The notes under the pieces were generated by a model. The model made no database searches, was not told where the DNA came from, and worked only from the letters and a program-made list of their open reading frames with translations. From Maridesulfovibrio ferrireducens (lineage in GTDB: Bacteria; Desulfobacterota; Desulfovibrionia; Desulfovibrionales; Desulfovibrionaceae): a stretch of 64,000 nt of DNA. The stretch lies in contig NZ_JAEINN010000011.1 in the NCBI RefSeq assembly GCF_016342405.1, forward strand, positions 1-64,000. Reading direction: 5' to 3'. The position numbers and the translations under genes are program-made. Positions 8,217 to 17,391 of the stretch are shown here, piece after piece (the first letter of the stretch is position 1; every line of letters begins with the position of its first letter).

Positions 8217-10925
8217 CTATTGCTGTTTTTCTTTCGTTTTTGCGGGAAGCAGCCATGGGTTGCTTCCATATGAAAAGTTCAATTGTAGCCCTTCAAGATT
8301 GTCATAATCTGAATCTGTTACGGATGTTTCTTTAAGCAGAACATGCAGTGAACCTGATTGACTGGAAATATTTACTACTGAGTTCTCATCAGTTTTTTCG
8401 GGCTTTGTCCCGAGTATCTCTTGCGCCGCCTGTTTCAGTTCCATAGTCTCTACTTTTTCAATATAGGCTAAAAGTTCCGTTTCAAGTTCTTTTTGTGGAA
8501 AGGATGAAACTGTCTTTCCTAGAGTCACAGCCTCTGGAAAGTCAGGAGAATTGTCCATAGCTTCATCATAGAGGTCATCAGCCTCACTTTTTTTACCGAG
8601 AGTCAGATATACGCAAGCTTGATTATTTAACAATCTTCCTTTTTCGGGACTGTTGCTTAGGTCTATAGCCAGATCATAAAGAGATTTTGCTCTGATAAGA
8701 TTTTCTTCTGAGTTCATATATAGACCGACTATTGCCAGAGCATCGGCTTGAAGAGCGACAACTCTGCTTCTATTTTCTGCATCGGTAGCAATGGACACAA
8801 CCGCTGCTTCAGTTGCTTCAGCAAGCTCTTTAGTCGGCGATATTGCCATTTCTCTTATAAGCAGGTTGAGTTGTGCAATTCTTGGTTTCAACCCGATACT
8901 GTTGACGAGAGGGAGTATCAGCATTTTTCTGATTGAATCTCTGTCTGTTGAAAAGGTTGAAAAGAAATAGTTAGCTGAAAGTATTTCTTCAGAATCAGGA
9001 AGCTCATTTTTTAAAAGATCTGTCTGCATAAACATGTTTTCACATGCCGCATCGTTTTCCATTGTTGTATAAGAAAGCCATTCGTCAAGAACAGTTATCC
9101 CGGATTTTATAAGTAGAGCCTGAGCCTTGTTGAATTGTTCATAACCCTCGGCATAAAGGGTGGCTTTGGGTAATAGAAATCTGGTGGCGGCGGCTTCTTC
9201 CGAATGTCTGCCTTTGATGCGAATGGTAGGTAGAGCCTCTCCGGCGATTCTTTTCAGCGTGTAGGCAAGAGCTAATTCGTAGAAGAAACGGTCACGTTGC
9301 TTCAGTTTAGAACCCCTTTCAATATAAGGGCGTGCTGAATAAAGGTTGCCTGTTCTTTGGAAAGCAAGTCTTCCGAATCCGGTGAAAGGCCTTGCATCGT
9401 CAGGGCGTTCTTCGTGAAGACGATGAAACAGAGGTTCAGCCAGATCCGGTCTGTCCAGAAGAATTAAAGCATCCCCTTTTTTTAGTTGCAGTCTGAAGTC
9501 GTCATCATCGGTAATGGCTATGACTGTTTCACATAATGCGGCCCAATGGGGCATCATTTTAATTTGTTTTTGAATAAACAGGTTCAGATTAGGTTCTGCA
9601 AGCAATGGACGAAGCAGTGCTGACGCTGTGTCTCCTGAACTGCGATCGAGGTTACTGTACTGAGTCTGCGCTGTGAGAATAAGCATTTCCGGTGAAACAG
9701 GAAGGGAGGAAACAGATATGGCTGCTTTAAGCAGCGGGGCAGATCTTTTAATATCTTCCGCCTTCAACGCTTGTTCGCCAAGAGAAAACAAAACCCACGG
9801 GATAGTCGGAGCATGAGGGCTTTCAGTATATAATCGGGAGGCGAGACTTGTTTGTGTTTCTGCCGCAGCACTATAGGATTGATTTATAAATTCTATACGC
9901 TCAAGGGTTTTTTCCATTGTGTTGGATTCTGAAGTCGTTAAGGGTAACTCCCTTTGCAGTTGCGTAGTTATGTTCCTAACTGTTTTTGAATCAAGAACTG
10001 AGCAAAGCTTCAAGAGAATGATGCACATGTTATTGCATGAGCGGTTATAAGAATAAATTTTATTTCGAATGGCAGAAGCAACACAGATTAAATATTCAAG
10101 GTCTTCAGGTGTATATTTTGAGTCACTCAGCTCAAATTTAGCGAGGGCTTTTTCTGCTTCGTGAGCAATAAAGCCGATGGAGCTGGTACTGCAGATTTTT
10201 TGTGCCAGAGCTTCGGGAAGTTCTGGAAATTTTGGTAAATCGTTTACAGGCGGGCCAAGAATATTATCAAGAACAGCTTTTCCGGGACCGGGCATGCTGT
10301 TTGCTATAACCATAACTCCTTCTTTTACTGTGATTTTGAGCTTACGTCCTTCTGGTCCGGGAGTGATATAGAGTTGTGCATTTTCGAATAATCCACAATT
10401 TTCAAGAATGATTCTTCCAGCTATAAGTTTTTCAGGAGAAGCGGTTTCACCGGGGCGTATTTGCGCTAAGGCCATTATTGCATTCGGTGTGAGTCTTGAA
10501 TCTCCGAAAATTTCAACGGAGGTTATTATCTGGTTCGAAAGCAGTTTTTCGACAGATTTAGAAAGTTTAGATGCGGCAGGAGCGGTATTTGTGCCTCCGA
10601 TTTGTTTTCCATTGAAGAAAACTTCCGGTTCAAGAGAAAAACGGTCAGTCAGCAGTGCAGAGTATGAAGTTCCTTTCTTGTTTTTTTTAACAATTCCAGC
10701 AAGAGTGTAGCGGACGTCGTTTTTGACATCGGAACTGTTGCTGCATGAGAAACCCGCATCCGTAAGGGCTTTAATGAGGAATTCTTTAAATTCTGATGCC
10801 GGTTGACCTGATTTATCTTTAAAATCGTCGATTGCAATGGTAGGCGAGGCTGTAGCCGCAATCGCATTGAATGCTAATAACATGGTAATAAAGCAAAACA
10901 ACCGTAATATAGATTGAAAACGCAT
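8217..10925 (-). CDS. Secreted TPR protein with a POTRA-like segment
   Basis: A 902-residue exported protein of unknown role. The N-terminus is a signal peptide (hydrophobic residues about 7-24, AATAS cleavage region). Residues about 28-110 resemble CsgG-like periplasmic domains (IAIDDFKDKSG). About 135-205 read like a POTRA segment (SVEIFGDSRLTPNAIM, then LFENAQLYITPGPEGR). The rest is helical, with TPR-like repeats clearest at about 480-560 and 770-830 (NNQACVYLTLGKKSEADDLYDEAM). No C-terminal beta-barrel is seen, so it is probably periplasmic or an envelope scaffold. The ATG at 10925 precedes a typical n-region. It is monocistronic as far as can be seen. Confidence 0.6.
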   Translation of the reverse strand: MRFQSILRLFCFITMLLAFNAIAATASPTIAIDDFKDKSGQPASEFKEFLIKALTDAGFSCSNSSDVKNDVRYTLAGIVKKNKKGTSYSALLTDRFSLEPEVFFNGKQIGGTNTAPAASKLSKSVEKLLSNQIITSVEIFGDSRLTPNAIMALAQIRPGETASPEKLIAGRIILENCGLFENAQLYITPGPEGRKLKITVKEGVMVIANSMPGPGKAVLDNILGPPVNDLPKFPELPEALAQKICSTSSIGFIAHEAEKALAKFELSDSKYTPEDLEYLICVASAIRNKIYSYNRSCNNMCIILLKLCSVLDSKTVRNITTQLQRELPLTTSESNTMEKTLERIEFINQSYSAAAETQTSLASRLYTESPHAPTIPWVLFSLGEQALKAEDIKRSAPLLKAAISVSSLPVSPEMLILTAQTQYSNLDRSSGDTASALLRPLLAEPNLNLFIQKQIKMMPHWAALCETVIAITDDDDFRLQLKKGDALILLDRPDLAEPLFHRLHEERPDDARPFTGFGRLAFQRTGNLYSARPYIERGSKLKQRDRFFYELALAYTLKRIAGEALPTIRIKGRHSEEAAATRFLLPKATLYAEGYEQFNKAQALLIKSGITVLDEWLSYTTMENDAACENMFMQTDLLKNELPDSEEILSANYFFSTFSTDRDSIRKMLILPLVNSIGLKPRIAQLNLLIREMAISPTKELAEATEAAVVSIATDAENRSRVVALQADALAIVGLYMNSEENLIRAKSLYDLAIDLSNSPEKGRLLNNQACVYLTLGKKSEADDLYDEAMDNSPDFPEAVTLGKTVSSFPQKELETELLAYIEKVETMELKQAAQEILGTKPEKTDENSVVNISSQSGSLHVLLKETSVTDSDYDNLEGLQLNFSYGSNPWLLPAKTKEKQQ

Positions 10926-11091
10926 GTCAGCCTCTTTTAATATAGGATAAGGTCTAAGTTCTTAACTAACCTATGATGCTTATTTAATCCAGTGCCGTGC
11001 TTTTCGACTTGACTTGGAAAATTTGATAGAGCTTAAGCCCCGCGGGGGGATCTCTTTTTTTAAGACTAAATTTTTTTAGGAACATATATAT

Positions 11092-13020
11092 ATGAATTAT
11101 GATTCAAAGCACGGTTCTGATGATTTCTGTCAAAAAAACTGGAAAATTCTTTTAGGTTTACTACTGCTGTTTTCCTTTGCGGTTTCTTTTTACGGGGTAT
11201 GTCTTAACTATTTTTATGATATTGATGAACCTAAATACGCTCGCGCTGTTTATGAAATGTTTTCGCAGGGCAATTTCCTTGCCCCTATGTTCGACGGTAT
11301 GCCCAGAATGGAGAAGCCGCCGCTTACCTATTGGGTGATGTATCCTTTTGCCTGGCTGGCTTCGTTAAACGGTTTCAGCGGCAATACTCTTTTCTTTTTA
11401 AGAATGCCGACAGTTATTTGTTCAATGCTCATAGTCGTAGGTACTGCTTTTACGGGTAGAAGGTTGTTCGGTGCGGCAACAGGACTGCTTGCGGCCGTAA
11501 TGATCCAAAGCTCGGTGCTTTTTAAATTTATGTCAGTAATGATGAAGGTGGACGTTGTGTTCGCCTGTTGTGTTACGTGGGCTACTTACTGCTATCTACT
11601 TAGATATCTTGGAGATAAGCGTAAAGTGGTTTCTATCGGCGGAGCAGTTATTACAGCTTTGGGTGTTCTTGCAAAAGGACCGTTCGCATTTCTCCCGCTG
11701 GCTGGATATGTTCTGGCTGTCGGCATCAGACATAATGTCCGCGCGAAGCACGAAGCTGGACAACCCGCTTCCTTTTTATCGTCCATTAATTTAGGCGGGA
11801 TTATTACTGCCAAGTGGAATGATCGCAAAATTTTACTGATCTGGTTTCTGGCCGGATGTATACCTTTCGGACTTTGGCTGTATGCAGCATGGATGAGCAG
11901 CGGCTTTGACTATTCACAAGGGTTGGTCGGGCAGTTTTTCCACAACACTTCAACTTCAAGTTCAAAGTTGGTTGATAAGCTGGGACGGCTTGATCCTTAT
12001 TTTGATACTCTGACCGTAATTTTCTTCCCTTGGGGCGGGTATGTTTTCGGGGCAGTGTTTGGAATTTGGAAATCTATTAAAGAAAAGTATGACGAAAGAT
12101 ATGTTTTTATGGTCTGTGTTTTTCTTGTATATCTTTTAACTTTCACCCTGCTGTTCAAACTCAAGTCTAATCGTTACATGCTGCCGGTTCTTCCGATACT
12201 TTCCATTCTTGTTTGTGACTGGCTGGTGAATGCCAAACGGGATAAATCATATAGAACGCTTTTCGAAATGGGTTTTATATGGCTTTGTTCCATGGGGGCG
12301 ATGCTCTCGTATCGATCTTTCAAGGCGATGAATGTTTCAGTCAACCTCGCAGACGGCGTTCCGGTTGAACAGTACATGGATACCATGATTCCGTTTTTCC
12401 TCGCTTTCGGATGTTTTTTTCTGATTCTGCTTGTGGTCAGTATTAAGCAGACTGAACGTCCGGCTTTGCATATAATAGGCGGTGCGTTGGCTATCGTTGC
12501 CATTATGCCTTTTTATTATAGAACGTTGCCGTCGTATGTCTCTATCAGCGAGAACAAGCCTCTGCCTATCATGGGACAGGCTTTGACTGACGGGCTTAAA
12601 GAAATAACAAAAGGGAATACACTTATTCTGCACAGGCCCTTTTTCATCAAGACTTTTCCTGATGTTGTTTACTTCTTGAAAAAGCTTGATAACGGCTCAG
12701 GTTGCATGTACTCGCTCGGCTCAAGTGTTCCTCCCGCTGAAATGTTGCAAGCAATTGCAACACCAGAGAAGGCTGCGGATCTCTTTAAAAAAGAGCATCC
12801 GGATGCTGAAAAATATCCTGCTTATAAGTATTTTAAAGAAACAAAATTTGACAGCGCCGTTATGCTGTTAAGTTCTTATGATTATATTCAGTTTTATAAG
12901 TTTTTTGAGGCACTTCCTCCAATGATTAAAGATATGTTAGTCGTAGAGGAAATGAATATGCTTTCTGTTAAGTGGGTGAATGAACAGGTTTGGATAGTCA
13001 GGTTTATTCCTAAACAATAA
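11092..13020 (+). CDS. GT39/ArnT-type membrane glycosyltransferase
   Basis: A 642-residue multi-pass inner-membrane protein of the PMT/ArnT class. These enzymes move a sugar from a polyprenyl-phosphate donor to an acceptor in the periplasm. The first loop after transmembrane helix 1 holds the expected acidic motif (YFYDIDEPKYARAVYEM) followed by MEKPPLTYWVMYP, characteristic of ArnT-like enzymes. About 10-12 hydrophobic helices follow, then a C-terminal soluble domain (about residues 490-642). The rlmN gene follows 24 bases downstream and may share its transcript. The acceptor (lipid A, another glycolipid or protein) cannot be read from the sequence. A GC-rich palindromic stretch with a T run (about 11037-11060) precedes it. 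Confidence 0.82.
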   Translation: MNYDSKHGSDDFCQKNWKILLGLLLLFSFAVSFYGVCLNYFYDIDEPKYARAVYEMFSQGNFLAPMFDGMPRMEKPPLTYWVMYPFAWLASLNGFSGNTLFFLRMPTVICSMLIVVGTAFTGRRLFGAATGLLAAVMIQSSVLFKFMSVMMKVDVVFACCVTWATYCYLLRYLGDKRKVVSIGGAVITALGVLAKGPFAFLPLAGYVLAVGIRHNVRAKHEAGQPASFLSSINLGGIITAKWNDRKILLIWFLAGCIPFGLWLYAAWMSSGFDYSQGLVGQFFHNTSTSSSKLVDKLGRLDPYFDTLTVIFFPWGGYVFGAVFGIWKSIKEKYDERYVFMVCVFLVYLLTFTLLFKLKSNRYMLPVLPILSILVCDWLVNAKRDKSYRTLFEMGFIWLCSMGAMLSYRSFKAMNVSVNLADGVPVEQYMDTMIPFFLAFGCFFLILLVVSIKQTERPALHIIGGALAIVAIMPFYYRTLPSYVSISENKPLPIMGQALTDGLKEITKGNTLILHRPFFIKTFPDVVYFLKKLDNGSGCMYSLGSSVPPAEMLQAIATPEKAADLFKKEHPDAEKYPAYKYFKETKFDSAVMLLSSYDYIQFYKFFEALPPMIKDMLVVEEMNMLSVKWVNEQVWIVRFIPKQ

Positions 13021-13044
13021 TTTTAAATAATAAGATATTACATT

Positions 13045-14082
13045 ATGATTGATATACTGAGTCTTGATTACGAAGAGCTGGAAGCATTTATTTCGGTAGA
13101 GCTCAAAGGGCCTAAATTCAGAGTTAAACAGATTTGGCAATGGCTGTGGCAGAAAGGCGTAGGCAGCTTTGACGACATGACTAATATTGCCAAGGGACTT
13201 CGTGAAAATTTAAAAAGTAAAGCTGTATTGCAGCATCCCGAAGTTGACACTGTCCAGACAAGTAAGGACGGAACAATTAAAATTTTGCTGCGTCTTACTG
13301 ACGGAGCATTGGTTGAAACCGTTCTAATTCCTATGGAAGGTCGTTACACTCAGTGTCTTTCAACACAGGTTGGCTGTGCTATGGGCTGCACCTTCTGTAA
13401 TACCGGACTTATGGGCTTTGAGCGTAATATGACCATGTCCGAAATTCTCGGTCAGGTTTTAGTCGGCAGGGCGTATTTACAGAAAAAGAATCTCAACCCG
13501 CTTAAAAACTTAGTTTTCATGGGGATGGGCGAGCCTTTGCTGAATCTCGATGTACTTATCAAGTCGCTAAAAACTTTGAATAATCCGGACGGGCTTAGTT
13601 TTGTGCCTCGTCGTATAACGGTTTCTTCGGTGGGATTTATAAAGCCGCTTGAAATTCTTGGTGAATCCGGTTTGACTCTTCCCGCAATATCCCTGCACGC
13701 TCCGACTCAGGAATTGCGCGCAAAGATTATGCCTAAAGCGGCGCAAACAGATATACACGAATTGCTTTCGGCAATGGATAGATATCCGCTTAAACCCCGT
13801 GAACGGGTGACGTATGAGTATCTTCTTCTCGGCGGAGTTAATGACTCGATTGGGCATGCCAAGCAGCTTGTGCGTCTTTTAGGACATCGTAAGTGCAAAG
13901 TGAATCTTATCGCCTACAATCCGGGTGATAAGCCTGTCTACAAAGCTCCGGACCCGGCACAGGTTTTGGCCTTTGAAAAATATTTATGGGATAAAGAAAT
14001 TACCGCAACCATTCGTAGATCAATGGGGCAGGATATTAAAGCCGCATGCGGACAGTTGAAAGCGGATAGAAAAGACAGCTAA
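13045..14082 (+). CDS. rlmN: Dual-specificity RNA methyltransferase RlmN
   Basis: A 345-residue radical SAM enzyme that makes 2-methyladenosine at A2503 of 23S rRNA and A37 of some tRNAs. The N-terminal domain (about 1-90) has FRVKQIWQWLWQKGV. The radical SAM cluster is CAMGCTFCNTG (CxxxCxxC), followed by VFMGMGEPLLN. The substrate cysteine region near the C-terminus reads RRSMGQDIKAACGQL. Length is normal for the family. It lies downstream of the glycosyltransferase with a 24-base gap and ends at a strong terminator. The identification is confident because RlmN motifs differ clearly from Cfr. Confidence 0.95.
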   Translation: MIDILSLDYEELEAFISVELKGPKFRVKQIWQWLWQKGVGSFDDMTNIAKGLRENLKSKAVLQHPEVDTVQTSKDGTIKILLRLTDGALVETVLIPMEGRYTQCLSTQVGCAMGCTFCNTGLMGFERNMTMSEILGQVLVGRAYLQKKNLNPLKNLVFMGMGEPLLNLDVLIKSLKTLNNPDGLSFVPRRITVSSVGFIKPLEILGESGLTLPAISLHAPTQELRAKIMPKAAQTDIHELLSAMDRYPLKPRERVTYEYLLLGGVNDSIGHAKQLVRLLGHRKCKVNLIAYNPGDKPVYKAPDPAQVLAFEKYLWDKEITATIRRSMGQDIKAACGQLKADRKDS

Positions 14083-14118
14083 AAAAAAGCCTCTTAAAAT
14101 TATTTGAGAGGCTTTTTT
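14083..14118. terminator. Intrinsic terminator after rlmN
   Basis: A 16-bp stem with one G-T wobble (14083-14098 with 14103-14118), four-base loop, and a T run at the 3' end. The A run on the 5' side lets it act on the opposite strand for serB as well. Confidence 0.9.
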
Positions 14119-14162
14119 TATTAAGATTCTGTTGATTACAAAATATATTTTTTGAACAGAGA

Positions 14163-15380
14163 TTAATCCGTTTCACGATCGCGAAGGCCTACTAAATACA
14201 GAATTGAATCAAGTCCGAAGTGTGAAATGGATTGGCGCGCATCCTGCCTGACTTTCGGTTTGGCATGGAAAGCAATGCCGAGGCCCGCAATTGAGAGCAT
14301 GGGCAGATCGTTTGCTCCATCTCCCACAGCAATTACCTGCTGAAGACTGATTTTTTCTTTTTTTGCAATTTCAGTTAGCAGTTCGGCTTTTTTGGGACCG
14401 TCTACAATGTCACCGATGACATTACCGGTCAGCTTGCCGTCGATAATTTCAAGCTCGTTTGCGTATATATAATCAACACCCAGATGTTTTTGGAGTTTTT
14501 TCCCGAAATAGGTGAATCCTCCGGAAATAATAGCTGTTTTGTACCCAAATTTTTTTAGGTTTGAGATAAGGCGCTCGGCTCCTTCTGTGATAGGCAGGGT
14601 TTTAGCGATATCCTCCATCACTGCTTCGTCCAGTCCTTTAAGTGTTGCCAGTCTCTGGCGCAGGCTTTCTTGAAAATCTATTTCACCGCGCATAGCTGCT
14701 TCGGTAATGCGGCTGACAACCTCTCCGGAGCCGGCGGCTTTTGCCAATTCGTCGATAACTTCAGCCTGAATAAGAGTCGAGTCCATATCAAAAGCGACAA
14801 GTCTTCTGTTGCGGCGGAAGGCGTTGTCTTCCTGCAAAGCAATATCAACTTGTTCTTCTGTTGCCATGGTCAGGATTCTTGCACGCATTAAGTCAGGATC
14901 AAGCGGAGTACCGCGGGCGGAAAATTCAACACAGGCATGTCTTGGAGCAGGTTCTCCATTCATGGGAATTCTGCCTGACAGCCGGTGGATGAAATCTATA
15001 TTAAGGCCGTTTTCAGCTATAATGTCAGATACTTTTGAAATCAGACGCCCAGTCGTTTTGTTTCCGACCAGAGTAATGATATGTCTGGGCTTGCCCTGTG
15101 CGTCGACCCATTCTTTGTATCTATCGCTTTCAATGGGCTTAAATTTAACATTAACACCCAGCTCATAACCTTTAAACATAAGGTCTTTGAGTACCGGAGC
15201 GGATTCTGCTTCGCGAGGCAGTCTTATGAGAACTCCGAGTACCAGCTGGTTGTGGATTACAGACTGACCGATATCAAGGATATCAATGTTGTAACCCGCC
15301 AGAACTTCTGTCAGAGACGAGGTCAGGCCGGGTTTGTCTTCACCGGATATTTGAATAAGGATAATTTCAGGCATGTTCAT
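14163..15380 (-). CDS. serB: Phosphoserine phosphatase with N-terminal ACT domains
   Basis: A 405-residue HAD-superfamily phosphatase for the last step of serine synthesis. The catalytic half (about residues 190-400) shows motif I VAFDMDSTLIQAEVIDELA (nucleophile Asp), motif II IISGGFTYFG, and motif III GDGANDLPML. The N-terminal half holds two ACT-like domains (about 4-80 and 95-175), which usually sense amino acids. This long form is known in several Proteobacteria. The ribosome site is weak and ATG at 15380 or 15374 are both possible. It is convergent with rlmN and apparently monocistronic. Serine is also the substrate for the cysE product encoded at about 40.5 kb. Confidence 0.93.
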   Translation of the reverse strand: MNMPEIILIQISGEDKPGLTSSLTEVLAGYNIDILDIGQSVIHNQLVLGVLIRLPREAESAPVLKDLMFKGYELGVNVKFKPIESDRYKEWVDAQGKPRHIITLVGNKTTGRLISKVSDIIAENGLNIDFIHRLSGRIPMNGEPAPRHACVEFSARGTPLDPDLMRARILTMATEEQVDIALQEDNAFRRNRRLVAFDMDSTLIQAEVIDELAKAAGSGEVVSRITEAAMRGEIDFQESLRQRLATLKGLDEAVMEDIAKTLPITEGAERLISNLKKFGYKTAIISGGFTYFGKKLQKHLGVDYIYANELEIIDGKLTGNVIGDIVDGPKKAELLTEIAKKEKISLQQVIAVGDGANDLPMLSIAGLGIAFHAKPKVRQDARQSISHFGLDSILYLVGLRDRETD

Positions 15381-15548
15381 TCCATGTTGATCAGGATGGC
15401 GGACTTTCTCATAAAATCAGTCTGCCGTAAATAACATGATACTTCATCTATAAAAAAAGAGTAGTTCGGCTTGCTCCTTTTCTGTCTGGGCCGTATAGTA
15501 TCACAGAGTAGTTTAACGTCCCTCCTTATAGACCCGCAGGAATAAGTT

Positions 15549-16940
15549 ATGAATGATGCAAAAAAAAGTGCTGATGTTTATTCAATTAAGACAAAAGATG
15601 CACTTGGTGTCGGTGTACACCTGATTTCGGAGGTTGGGCCGGAAGAACTGTTAATTATACAGCGCCGTGTTCATGAGAAGATGGATGATTACAAAGGTTA
15701 CAGCTTTTCGACGGTAGAGAAGCGTGCTTTGATGATATTTTTTGATTTAGCTCAAGAATTTGAAAAGCTTGAAGAGTTTTTCACAGTATGTACTTCTGTT
15801 CCTAAAGTCCTTTTCGGCGTTGATTGCAGGCTTTATATTGCAATTGGAAAGGACGAGTTTGTTCCGGTTGGCGGCACAGAAACGAAATCTCCGATTTGTA
15901 CCTCTGTGCCTCTTGAAAAAGAGTTTAAAGGGGGCCATCTTTTTATTCCCATCCGCGGAAATCATGACCTTATCGGCCAACTTGATTTTAAGCCGGCCGG
16001 AGATGTTATCGGTTGTTTTGAAATTTATAATTTTAGTGATCTTTCTGCTCATCAGTCTCTTTTCTTTGAAAAATATGTTAACCGTATCGGTTTTCAATTG
16101 CATAGTAAGCTCTTACGTCGCAAAGGGCAGGAACATCTCGAGTTTGTCCGTAATCTTGTTAAAGACGTAGGGCATAACGTTATTGTTCCTAATATGTATT
16201 TTAAATTGTTTTATAATAGACTTAGAGACCGTATTGAGAACATTCAGAAGCTTAGTGATGAGCTGAATAGCAAGTCTTCCGGCGAAATAAAAAATGAACT
16301 TAATACGTTGTATGCCGGTTTGGTTTCTCAGTTTAATGAAATTCACAGTCATTATGAGCAGACAAGTCTGTTTCTTGAAACTTTACTTAGACGCAGACAT
16401 TTTGAAGAAGGGCGCTACATAGTTGAGAAGAGGCCGTGTAACCTTCTTAAGCAGATAATCGAGCCGCAGTTGGAACGATATAAATCACGCTTTGAGGAGC
16501 GGGGAATCAGGATTGATATGAGCATGGGAGGCGTGCCTGATCGTGAAGTGCGCATTGTTGCCGATGTCGGTTTGATCTCTCAGGTTTATGCGAATCTTTT
16601 TTCAAACGCGGTTAAATATACCCGTGAAGTCGTTTTGCACAATGGCAGTCATGACAAGTTCACCGCATACGGTTGGGATCATCTCAAGAAATTTTTTGAG
16701 AATGGATGGGATGGTTTAAAGCTGAATGTGTTTACTTCCGGTCCTCCTCTTTCTTTAGAAGATAGTGATAAGTTGTTTCAAGCCGGATTCAGATGTGAAA
16801 ATACAGGAAGTGAATATGGTTCCGGGCATGGTTTGTTTTTTGTAAGGCAGGTCGTGGAGCTTCATGGGGGGAAAGTAGGATATGAAAGCGGGGAGCGTGG
16901 GAATAATTTTTATTTTATTCTTCCTTTTGGACCTGAATAA
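15549..16940 (+). CDS. Orphan soluble histidine kinase-like protein
   Basis: A 463-residue cytoplasmic protein with no membrane segment. The first 200 residues contain a possible GAF-like sensor fold but no certain domain. An H-box-like motif (KDVGHNVIVPNMYF, HxxxxP spacing) begins the dimerisation helix at about residue 208. The ATPase half has an intact N-box (ANLFSNAVKYTREV) and a G2-like box (GSGHGLFFVRQVV). In the G1 box, VFTSGPPL, the usual Asp is Thr, which would weaken nucleotide binding. No response regulator is adjacent. It could be a reduced-activity kinase or phosphatase. Confidence 0.7.
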   Translation: MNDAKKSADVYSIKTKDALGVGVHLISEVGPEELLIIQRRVHEKMDDYKGYSFSTVEKRALMIFFDLAQEFEKLEEFFTVCTSVPKVLFGVDCRLYIAIGKDEFVPVGGTETKSPICTSVPLEKEFKGGHLFIPIRGNHDLIGQLDFKPAGDVIGCFEIYNFSDLSAHQSLFFEKYVNRIGFQLHSKLLRRKGQEHLEFVRNLVKDVGHNVIVPNMYFKLFYNRLRDRIENIQKLSDELNSKSSGEIKNELNTLYAGLVSQFNEIHSHYEQTSLFLETLLRRRHFEEGRYIVEKRPCNLLKQIIEPQLERYKSRFEERGIRIDMSMGGVPDREVRIVADVGLISQVYANLFSNAVKYTREVVLHNGSHDKFTAYGWDHLKKFFENGWDGLKLNVFTSGPPLSLEDSDKLFQAGFRCENTGSEYGSGHGLFFVRQVVELHGGKVGYESGERGNNFYFILPFGPE

Positions 16941-17092
16941 TACATTCCAACTAAGACCTGTTGAAAGTTCTCATATAGAATAATTTTTTGGCAGAGGATT
17001 ATAAGCTCTTAGATTGTTAAATTCAGAATATTGAGTTTTTTTCTTGAAAAGTGCAACGTCCGATTTTTATTTATATTTTCCCCAAAAATATT

Positions 17093-17130
17093 TTGACAAC
17101 AAGTTTGTTGAATTTGTTTTATTGTATAAT
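17093..17130 (+). promoter_or_regulatory. Candidate promoter with palindromic operator
   Basis: Within the 451-base gap before the CI-like repressor gene, a consensus TATAAT (17125-17130) lies downstream of CAACAA-GT-TTGTTG (17097-17110), a perfect 14-base palindrome. A TTGACA at 17093-17098 is too far (26 bases) to be its -35, so the -35 must be weak and would lie within the palindrome. This arrangement suits repression, perhaps by the downstream gene's own product. The rest of the gap is AT-rich with nothing recognisable. Confidence 0.4.
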
Positions 17131-17391
17131 GTAGGTGTTGCTGCATGCTTTTCAGTGTTAGATAAGATGTTCAGCTATTTTTAAGGCGTGTATCTATATA
17201 GATTCATTTTTAAGACTTCTCGAAATATCGCATTTGTGTTGGTTTTGTTTGTTTGTGTGTAGGGTGAGAAAGATTATCACTTCATACATATGAGTTGCGG
17301 TTAAGCGGTTTTATAGTGTACCTGTGCATTATCTTTTTCGGAAACACAGCCAACTCCAGATAAATAGCCTGACCCGTAGGAGGATATATAT

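Noticed and set aside
11037-11060. GC-rich palindrome with T run before the glycosyltransferase gene as a terminator
   Set aside because: No gene on the plus strand ends nearby and the stem is poorly matched beyond the CCCCGCGGGG core; it may be a leader element but support is weak.
14809-15168. Plus-strand open frames over serB
   Set aside because: They are shadows of the serB frame; serB has clear motifs throughout.
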